From: an uncultured Anaerolineae bacterium
GTDB taxonomy: Bacteria > Chloroflexota > Anaerolineae > Anaerolineales > Villigracilaceae
Assembly (NCBI GenBank): GCA_903854805.1
Contig: CAINXK010000513.1
Coordinates: 1-5,240 of the forward strand
Length of the DNA: 5,240 nt
Direction of reading: 5' to 3'
Under the pieces are notes generated by a model, which had not been told where the DNA came from, searched no databases, and saw nothing but the letters and a program-made list of their open reading frames with translations. Below, piece by piece: positions 5,036 to 5,240 of the stretch (its first letter is position 1; each line of letters starts with the position of its first letter). Made by a program: the position numbers and the translations under genes.

Positions 5036-5066
5036 TTTCCGCGTATTTCCGCGAAAATCCGCGTCC
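5036..5066. repeat. Short 10-base-period repeat of TCCGCG
   Basis: TCCGCG occurs at 5038-5043, 5048-5053 and 5058-5063, exactly 10 bases apart, with AT-rich spacers TATT and AAAA. The spacing equals about one helical turn, so the three motifs lie on the same DNA face. The rest of 4924-5172 contains no gene that I can recognise. The repeat may be a protein-binding array or simple-sequence expansion. Confidence 0.55.
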
Positions 5067-5172
5067 ATAAAGGTTTTCCGGTAAATGGCAAAAGCGGTAA
5101 GTTATTTTTCAGGCATTCCTAAGCAAACACGTGAGATACGTTTTGCACACGCGTAGATTAAAGTTTCCCGTC

Positions 5173-5240
5173 CCGTAATTCCATGGATGGAATATTGACC
5201 CGCCCCCCACTTGTAATACCCAGAGTCAACCCACAAACCC
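5173..5240. repeat. Stem-loop repeat, copy C, cut by the window edge
   Basis: Bases 5173-5204 match the opening box of copy A at 30 of 32 positions, including the palindrome ATTCCA-TGGA-TGGAAT and the ending ATTGACCCGCC. The linker ends TTGTAATACCCAG (5211-5223), and TCAACCCACAAACCC (5226-5240) then corresponds to the left hairpin arm of copy B. The right arm should lie just beyond the window. The copy follows the HigB/HigA module in the same orientation as copies A and B. Confidence 0.8.

Noticed and set aside
2931..5240. CRISPR array
   Set aside because: The repeats are about 1 kb apart, only three in number, and separated by genes; there are no regular spacers or cas genes.

Overview
This is a bacterial accessory region of moderate GC content, with small, widely spaced genes and long non-coding stretches. 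No ribosomal, replication or other housekeeping gene anchors the taxonomy. Clean Shine-Dalgarno sequences (AAGGAGG before the esterase, AAGGA before the flavin-binding protein) show a bacterium. The pairing of a DUF4258 toxin with a YgiT-type zinc-finger protein reminded me of Chloroflexota (Anaerolineae) and similar environmental lineages, but that is only a guess.

Layout. Bases 1-250 hold a hairpin and what looks like the 3' remnant of an unrecognised gene on the minus strand, with its own terminator-like hairpin. At 251-739 (+) is an intact pyridoxamine 5'-phosphate oxidase-like (NimA-like) flavin-binding protein. Bases 740-1637 are mostly decayed or non-coding. They include a small two-helix membrane protein on the minus strand (919-1088) that appears broken by one missing base, and an imperfect inverted repeat at 1408-1457. 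At 1638-2495 (-) is an intact alpha/beta-hydrolase esterase with a clear catalytic serine motif and a start fixed by its ribosome-binding site.

From 2931 to the right edge the window becomes modular. Three copies of a stem-loop repeat (A 2931-3030, B 3946-4025, C 5173 to beyond the edge) alternate with two toxin-antitoxin modules. Between A and B, on the minus strand, lies a DUF4258 toxin followed by a YgiT/MqsA-N zinc-finger antitoxin. Between B and C, on the plus strand, lies a HigB2-like RelE-family toxin overlapping a HigA2-like helix-turn-helix antitoxin. Its promoter is near-consensus, has a perfect inverted-repeat operator between -35 and -10, and predicts a leaderless mRNA starting at the toxin ATG.

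The most notable signal is this cassette-like arrangement. The repeats keep their pairing through compensatory changes, and copy B lies between divergent operons, so they do not behave simply as terminators. Some of their ends resemble integron attC core boxes (GTTTAAC/GTTAAAC in A, GTTAGGC in B), but no integrase or transposase is visible. An array of toxin-antitoxin cassettes bounded by mobile stem-loops is therefore an inference, and the flanking DNA could test it.
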